Origin: Goniomonas avonlea
Lineage: Eukaryota > Cryptophyceae > Goniomonadida > Goniomonadaceae
Direction of reading: 5' to 3'
Assembly (NCBI GenBank): GCA_003573635.1
Contig: QUTJ01031464.1
Span: 1-11,924, forward strand
Length of the DNA stretch: 11,924 nucleotides
Shown: positions 6,656-11,924 of the stretch, piece by piece
Layout: every line of letters starts with the position of its first letter
Position numbering within the stretch: the first letter of the stretch is position 1
Program-made: the position numbers and the translations under genes
Notes under the pieces: generated by a model
Told to the model about the DNA's origin: nothing
The model's database searches: none
Seen by the model: the letters and a program-made list of their open reading frames with translations, nothing else

Positions 6656-9600
6656 GAATTGGCTTCGTTGGTTCCACAAATGTTTGCTGCCGATTCCGCA
6701 GTGTTCTGCACCTTGTTGCGGTACGTTTTATTGTGCGCGGCATCCTGTGGTTAAGACTCTTCCAGGTCACCTAATCCGACTGTCCATTCGTCGGCTCTTA
6801 AGATTCTCTCTCTTGTCCATAGTGGCGTGGAGGACTTCGAGAACTCGTCGTAAGTTGATTTTCAGCTGGTTTGTTCCCGTCCTGATGCTCCTCCAATCCT
6901 CCAGTACGGCGGAGACGTCGGTGGTTGGGCTGTGTTACAGTGACAATCCCACAACTGCCCGGTGGGCCGCTCGAGTCCTGGTGTCCATATGGCCCAAGTC
7001 GGACTCGTTGGAGGACTTACGTGATGTGCGTGCAGAGTTGAAACTATGTCGGAACCTGACTGACCTGCCTCAGACTCTTGCCAACGGCTTGGAAGCTGGC
7101 CCGGAGTTGACGAGCAAGCTTAAGGCTCTGGGAGAACTCGCGTCTGGTGCTCCTGAAGTTTTCCAGGTGCTCCGCATTTTCAGAGCCGATCTTGGCTGAA
7201 ACTGGTCCAGAACGTTGCGGCGCAAGTGGTCAAGTTTACTGTCGCCTTTCTCACGCAGCCGCAAAAGGGCAAAACGGCGACTAAGGGCAAATCCCAGAAC
7301 CCGCTGTGGATCTGCGATGCCAAAGTATGAATTCAGCCGAGGCCTCGAGACTCATTTTAACCGACTTGCCGTCTCCAGGTGGCTGCTCTCAAATTCCTTC
7401 TGCAGCATCTTGAAGGCCAGAACCCTGAAGGAATGGCCGTCGTGGCGCGCCCCGTGCTGAAACTCTTTGCGAAGACACTACAGGTGCCATGGAACTTGAA
7501 TGTTCGAGCTTCCACACACCAAGAGTCCACCATGAAAAGAGATCGAAGTGACAAGTGAGGTTTTCGTTTGCTCCCCTGACACATGCGTGCAGGACGGTGG
7601 CGAGCTCTGCCCTGACAAGAGTACTCCTGCTTCCGACCGCGCAGCCTTGCGGCTCAAGGCAGGGAAAGCGCTCATGCGCCTCGCCGCAGGAAAAGAAGTG
7701 TGTTCTCCTTCCAGTGCAAGTCCGCGGTGACACTTTTTTGCAGACTGGGGCGCTTATTGAACCGCAGCACCTGCTGTCTGCGTCGTGTTTGATGGATGTG
7801 AGTCTGCATGCCGAAACCACTGTGCCCAGTCCTGAACCTCGTCGGTAGGATTCGGACGCATCAGTTCGGGAATCGTTTGCCAAGAAACTATTTTCCTCGC
7901 TCGTGCATCGATCTAAGGACAGGTGAGACCTTGCTTCTTGGTGCCATCGCCCTCATACCTCGCAGGCAACTGCCTTTCCAGTGGGCCACAGCTTTCGCGT
8001 TCGCGGCTGTGCAGAATGACCCCAAGCATATGCAATGTGCAAGCAATTGGCTGAAGAAGGTTGTGGAGTTCATGAAGAATCTTCAGGTTGGTCTGCGCAT
8101 GCTTTGCTTCACCTGCTGATGGTCTCTGCAGCGCAAGAGCCCGACTGTTTTGATGGCGCTGGCTCCAGAGCCCTTGCTCTCGACGCTCCTGTTTTTGTGC
8201 TCCCAGCACCCCGCGTTGCTGGGCGATCTGGAGGATTCTCGCCGCATGAACTTCTGCAAAAAGTCAGTCTGTCCTAGAGGCGATATGCTATTGAGTTTTT
8301 TTTTTGATATGGGTCCACTAACCCGCATCCAGGGTCACCGCTCTGTTCCTCGACGTGCTGTTGTCTCATTCAGACAATTTCCCCATGATGACCCAGATCA
8401 TGAACCATATCAAATCCTGCGCGACCGTGACGGTTCCTGCGGCCCAGGTACTTTCGAGTCTGACAATCTCTCAGACTCTTGCATCTCACAATGCTCGCAG
8501 TCCGCGCAGCCTCTTGTCGCCAAGAATCTGAGGTTTTTGCGTCGCTTGGCGACACAAATGATTGAAAAGAAGAGTCATGGTACGTCGCTCTCATCACTGT
8601 CAAAGAACAAGAACCCCGAAACCAGGGGCTATGGTCAGAGTGCCACTCATGCCGTCATGGCCGCGTCAGGGCCAAAAGTGTCACGGTCAAGATGTCACAC
8701 GCGCGCGCGCGCACACACACACACACACATGCTGAACGCCTGCTCCGTCTGATTCTTCTTGTAGGGCGCCGCACATGGCAACTTGAGCCCTACCCCGGGC
8801 CAATCACAGACCTAGTCGATACAGCGACTTTCATGCCTGGAGACGAGAGTGATCGCGATGATGAGGCGGAGGACCTTGACTTGGACATTTCTCCGATCAA
8901 AGCAACTCCGTCTGGCACTCCAGCAAAGGTGCGAGTTTCCATTGTTGGCTTCGTTCGCTTGACTTGCTTTGCGCAAGTAGTGATGAGAGCTTTGATTCCC
9001 AGGACCCACGTATTTGTTGTAACAGTCGATGCAGCGCGGTTTGGCGACGCCAAAGAACAAAGCCCCAGCTCGATCTCCACAAACCTCTGCGTCCAAGGGC
9101 AGCACTGTGGAATCATCGCCACTCAACTCACGGAACGCAAAGGTAAACGTTTATGATAAGAAGACAAAACCGCACAGTTGATTCGTTTAGATTCTGGGGG
9201 CCGCCTTGTGATGAACCCCTCGCAGCGCAAGGCTCCCGCTGCAAAAGGGCCCAAGAAGTCCCGAAAGGCGGAGGAGGAAGAGGAAAGTGCTGAGTCTTCT
9301 GAAGACGAGGACACATTCAGGGCCCCCCCGCCCAAAGCTGGACGGCCTGCGAGAAGGTGGGTGACGAAGTTCTCGATGCCCTTTCTGCAACAGTGTGCAG
9401 TGCTTCCTCTGCTCTTCCAAGGGGGTAAGCGGGCCATCCTGGTCTTGAAGAGACCCGCGTTTCGGGTCATGACATAAACTCGCAGCAACCCTGGCCGAAG
9501 TGTGAAGGGGAATCGCTCTCTGCGCGACGCAGACGAAGAATCCGAGGAGGAGGAGGAGGAGGAGGAGGAGGAGGAGGAGGAGGAGAAGTCCAGGTAGGCC

Positions 9601-9972
9601 TCCTTTGCGCCCATCCGCTTTCGATCGCACTCCTTCGGTACAGTGTTCCGGAACTCGCATTGATTCCTTGACAGGCCAAAGGGCAGAACGCCAAAGAAAG
9701 CTGTGAAATCCACCGCAGCATCGCCCAAAAAGCCAACCCCCAGTAAAGGCAAAGCCGCGGCCAAACCGACACCAGAGGACGACAGCGAAAGTGACCGAGC
9801 CGAGTCCACTCCAAGCCGCCGATCGCGTGGTCGTGGTCAAGGCAGTCCCGCTGCTGCTCGCTCGGCCGGCAACCGACAGGCAGGAAACAAACGGGCGGTG
9901 GCAGAACCGGTCGAAGATGAGGAGGAAGAGGAAGAGGCGCGTGGTGACGTTCTCGTGTGTGGTTGCGTTTGA
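3713..9972 (+). CDS. PDS5: Sister-chromatid cohesion factor PDS5 (HEAT-repeat protein), 33 inferred exons
   Basis: PDS5 binds the cohesin ring through its kleisin subunit in the nucleus and regulates cohesin release, acetylation and sister-chromatid cohesion. Splicing 33 exons gives one 4098-nt frame, 1365 residues, matching the usual 1200-1600. The clearest signature is VSACCMADLLRLCAPDPPF (residues 73-91), followed by EVFSLFVTMFKGL and YLLERLA. Further family-like blocks are NPGGYRLASG, VRVKTVRMLGQIF, RCRDKKAGVRKLAMEKLAELY, KFGWIPDTILLNFL, SPNPTVHSSALKILSL and LRLKAGKALMRLAAG. The HEAT region ends near WQLEPYPGP (about 1084-1092). The tail (about 1110-1365) is disordered, with acidic blocks, a 14-Glu run (1251-1264), TPKK/SPKK motifs and an AT-hook-like RGRGQG (1318-1323), as in animal and plant homologues. 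The ATG at 3713 is the first in frame and is divergent from the oxygenase gene. The 3' end may use an extra exon to 10105. Confidence 0.93.
8695..8729. repeat. Alternating purine-pyrimidine microsatellite, (GC)n(AC)n, in PDS5 intron 28
   Basis: A CG/GC run at about 8700-8711 passes straight into an AC run ending near 8728. It lies in the longest PDS5 intron (8580-8764). Strict purine-pyrimidine alternation is typical of Z-DNA-prone and length-polymorphic tracts. Confidence 0.85.
9544..9585 (+). repeat. PDS5: (GAG)14 trinucleotide repeat coding for poly-glutamate in PDS5
   Basis: Fourteen perfect GAG codons follow DADEES and precede AAG TCC within PDS5 exon 9486-9593. They encode residues 1251-1264 of the acidic C-terminal tail. 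Every codon is GAG, with no GAA interruption, so this is a recent or unstable repeat. The antisense strand gives a misleading poly-Ser/poly-Leu reading frame. Confidence 0.9.
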
Positions 9973-10105
9973 AATCTGTTTATGCTTACAGTATGTTTGT
10001 GTCGCAATATCAGATGATCAGCCGTGCATTCACTTTCGCACTGACGCTTCCTTACCTCGATTACGCCAGGCAACGCTGCGGGTCTCTCGTCGTCGCCGGC
10101 GTTGA
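9949..10105 (+). other. PDS5: Possible last intron and basic terminal exon of PDS5
   Basis: Read through, PDS5 ends ARGDVLVCGCV at the stop at 9970-9972, which does not fit its charged tail. A well-formed 3' splice site lies at 10069: CTGAC near 10040, pyrimidines, then GCCAG. Using a GTTCTC donor at 9949 in phase 0, exon 10070-10105 adds ATLRVSRRRRR and a stop. The total would be 1369 residues. The donor is weak. A better-looking donor at 9944 is in another phase and leads to a less convincing extension. Confidence 0.4.
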
Positions 10106-10517
10106 TTGTGCACGCTGTTAGCGAGACAATTTGGAGGTTGGTGCGCGCGTTTCGGCGTTCGCGAGCATCAAAATGTCCCAGTGGGTGTATTCGGCCTGCT
10201 CGGACACTTGTATCACTTAGACTGCTATCATTGCTCGCGCACTGTGAGCTGGTTTCGAGAGACTGGCGTCAGTGTGCGTCTGCTGCTTCGCGTAAATATC
10301 CGCTAATGCTGGATCTGCCCCCGGCGCGAGATTGCTCCTGCAAAGTTTAGTTCCTTGCACCCACAATTCGACCCGTTCAAGCACACTCGCCTTACTCCAC
10401 ACTACGGCATCAAAGCTCGAATCGGGACAAAGAGGTCAGCACCTCCAAACGCAAATCAGCACGACCAATGCGACCAAAGGGTGGATATTATTATTAATGA
10501 GGGAATAGGCAGTTGCT
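10106..10517. other. Convergent intergenic region, no gene seen
   Basis: This lies between the 3' end of PDS5 on the plus strand and the stop of the membrane-protein gene on the minus strand (TGA at 10520-10518). Only short reading frames without family resemblance occur. On the minus strand, 19-32 nt past that stop, ATTAATAATAATAT (10499-10486) is the only polyadenylation-like A/T element I see. Confidence 0.5.
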
Positions 10518-11652
10518 TCAAGTTTGTCCACGGCACATAGGGATCACATTGGGGGCCGGAGAGTCTCTCGAGTAGCGCTCAAACGCATCTGAATGAGGGA
10601 GAGAGCCCCGTCGGCACCGTTCCATTTGAGGGAGAGCTTTAACCGGCGCCAAAACGCTCGACATCACTGGGACCGGCGCAGCAACTTGGTTTCCGATTCT
10701 TGTGAAGACCGTCAGAGCATACGCAGAGGATACGAAGATGATGGTTTCGTTGAGACGGGCAAACACAAAAATGACTCTCTGTCACAAGGTTAGTAGAGAT
10801 CATGTGTCGCTGGCTGAGCTTCGCTTACCCAAAACTTAACGATGAGATCTCGATTTTCTGGCATTGCCAGTGTTTCGAGGTCCATCTCAAACAAACTTGC
10901 AAAGGGAACAAGAAGAGCTGGGGCACAAAGTGATGTACAACAACCCCCCGAATACAGCAGGACCATTCGGACGTTGGCCTTGTGCAAGGACTCCAGCGCC
11001 GGAGTCATCACCACGTTGGTTCGAGTGTTCAATGAGATCAACACAAGACGGCGCACTGACAGAAACCAGCTGCAGTGCAATACTAGCGTAGCTGCATGAA
11101 AAGAGAGAGAGATCCGGCGTTGCCAGTCGAAGGAGAGAACCTCCAGATGCACAGACACAGCGAGCCCCACCTCCAGCAAGAAAGGCAGAAACAAGAAGAA
11201 CCCGAAGGTGTCGAAGACCCTGAGAAAAGTGTGAATATTGTTAGTGTTTCAATTTTGACTTACGACAAAAAAAAAAAGTGTTGTCCCTTGACCACACGTC
11301 GACTCAAGTACAGGTTCAAGGCTCCCACGGCAGCGATCGGGGTCGCAAGACCAGAGACGCGAACTGCAAAGGACTCAAGGGGAATAGTCTTTGACACCAA
11401 TGAAAACGGGTCATTCCAGAAATAATGCATTTGCATTGCAATCGCGCAAAGGAGCATGCTCAGTGTGCCAAGGCGGAGTTGCCAGTGCTCATCTGCAAAC
11501 TGTCCCCAAATCTGTCCGGTCCTGCAAGCAAACACCAGTCGCCTAAAAACAAACACAAAAGTCAAGCATGCGAGGAGAAAGGAAGCCCAAGAAGCCCAAG
11601 GTGGGCTCACAGCATCGCTGATCAACGCGAGAAGGACCTCATTGACCTCCAT
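10518..11652 (-). CDS. Multi-pass membrane protein of unknown family, 3 exons, 346 residues
   Basis: Exons 11652-11264, 11219-10829 and 10778-10518 join in frame through 44-nt and 50-nt GT...AG introns (GTAAGT and GTAAGC donors; the second has CTAAC before its CAG). I do not recognise the family. About seven hydrophobic segments are visible: residues 19-41, 60-79, 93-117, 125-153, 165-190, 213-240 and 261-286. Arg-rich ends such as FVFRRLVF, LYLSRRVV and SVRRLVL are consistent with alternating topology. A Cys-rich stretch SGGCCTSLC lies in the sixth segment. The tail (about 290-346) is polar and Ser/Arg/Pro-rich, likely cytoplasmic. There is no clear cleavable signal peptide. A seven-segment receptor-like or transporter-like protein is possible, but no diagnostic motif supports either. 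The ATG at 11652 is chosen because the phase-0 frame upstream meets a stop with no acceptor between. Confidence 0.72.
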
Positions 11653-11884
11653 CTGCGCTCAAGCAACACCGACAACGGCAGCGCAGAGCTCTCCCACTAA
11701 TAACATACCAGCAGATATTCCGCTTGGTACACCCGGATAAGTCACACTGTCGGTGAGGCAACAACCCTAACCATCATTGCACCACAACATATCGGCATTT
11801 CGCCAACCGGCACACGGTGGGGATGAGGTGGATAGTCCTGGTAATCACGATATCGGATAAGGTGTTCGTGGTGATGGGCCACTG
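11653..11884. promoter_or_regulatory. Upstream region of the membrane-protein gene
   Basis: This region of 232 bp lies before the ATG at 11652. Two minus-strand frames stay open through part of it, one beginning His-rich near 11880, but none joins in phase to the downstream exon with usable splice sites. I treat it as the 5' flank, possibly shared with a divergent gene at the right edge. Confidence 0.35.
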
Positions 11885-11924
11885 ATGCCGAAGGTGGCGG
11901 GCGGCCAGAAAATCAAACCTGATG
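11885..11924 (+). CDS. Possible start of a plus-strand gene, truncated by window edge
   Basis: An ATG at 11885 opens a 13-codon frame to the edge (MPKVAGGQKIKPD). Its Lys-rich composition looks like a plausible protein start, and it would be divergent from the membrane-protein gene, repeating the head-to-head arrangement at 3561-3712. Forty bases are too few for identification, so this may be chance. Confidence 0.22.
   Translation, partial: MPKVAGGQKIKPD

Larger units (their letters stand above)
6656..9972 (+). other. PDS5: PDS5 exon map, 3' half
   Basis: Exons: 6656-6720, 6766-6849, 6905-7166, 7211-7324, 7379-7483, 7593-7697, 7744-7797, 7849-7922, 7966-8086, 8132-8262, 8333-8447, 8501-8579, 8765-8928, 9035-9142, 9178-9356, 9486-9593, 9675-9972. 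The shortest intron is 35 nt (9143-9177) and the longest 185 nt (8580-8764). The acceptor at 6765 was chosen over 6812 because it yields SPNPTVHSSALK in frame. The intron 7167-7210 was chosen over a 17-nt alternative. Confidence 0.8.

Noticed and set aside
6721-6812. A longer PDS5 intron 17 ending at the AAG before 6813
   Set aside because: It gives the wrong phase for ILSLVHSGVEDFE. The acceptor at 6765 restores frame and adds SPNPTVHSSALK.
7167-7183. A 17-nt intron in PDS5
   Set aside because: It restores frame, but so does a 44-nt intron ending at 7210, which matches the usual size and joins APEVFQ to NVAAQVVKF, as expected for PDS5.
9123-9840. Long minus-strand frames with poly-Ser or poly-Leu
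   Set aside because: They are antisense to PDS5 exons, and their runs are simply the complement of the (GAG)14 repeat.
3800-9972. Transfer RNA, ribosomal RNA, transposon or viral genes within the PDS5 interval
   Set aside because: All sequence is accounted for by PDS5 exons and short introns, and no such motifs were seen on either strand.

Overview
This is eukaryotic nuclear DNA. No bacterial gene layout fits it: the genes are built from short exons joined at GT...AG introns, many with a CTGAC-like branch motif 10-30 nt before the acceptor. GC content looks moderate to high. Very dense, very small introns (mostly 41-56 nt) together with a conserved cohesin factor point to a compact protist or algal genome. 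I cannot name the lineage from the sequence alone.

Layout. (1) Positions 1-3560, minus strand: a multi-exon gene that runs off the left edge. Its first 966-nt exon encodes a Cys-rich segment that resembles the N-terminal part of ATXR2-like SET proteins. The following small exons rebuild a complete prolyl-4-hydroxylase-type 2-oxoglutarate/Fe(II) oxygenase core (His413-x-Asp415, His465, Arg475), then a basic, NLS-like tail and an unidentified continuation. Its later introns are long for this locus (193-427 nt) and full of simple or degenerate repeats. (2) Positions 3561-3712: a 152-bp gap between two divergent start codons, probably a shared promoter. (3) Positions 3713 to about 9972 (or 10105), plus strand: a complete PDS5 cohesin-associated HEAT-repeat protein of about 1365 residues, split by at least 32 tiny introns. 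I re-spliced it so that every exon junction keeps frame. (4) Positions 10106-10517: convergent intergenic DNA. (5) Positions 10518-11652, minus strand: a three-exon gene for a 346-residue protein with about seven hydrophobic segments, family not recognised. (6) Positions 11653-11924: upstream DNA, with a possible start of another plus-strand gene at the right edge.

Functionally, PDS5 regulates sister-chromatid cohesion in the nucleus. The divergent partner is predicted to be a nuclear oxygenase, and both could be co-expressed from the short shared promoter. There is no mobile element, CRISPR array, RNA gene or viral sequence that I can support. The most notable items are the apparent SET-like/2OG oxygenase fusion, the extreme fragmentation of PDS5, and repeats that duplicate splice-site sequences inside the oxygenase gene.
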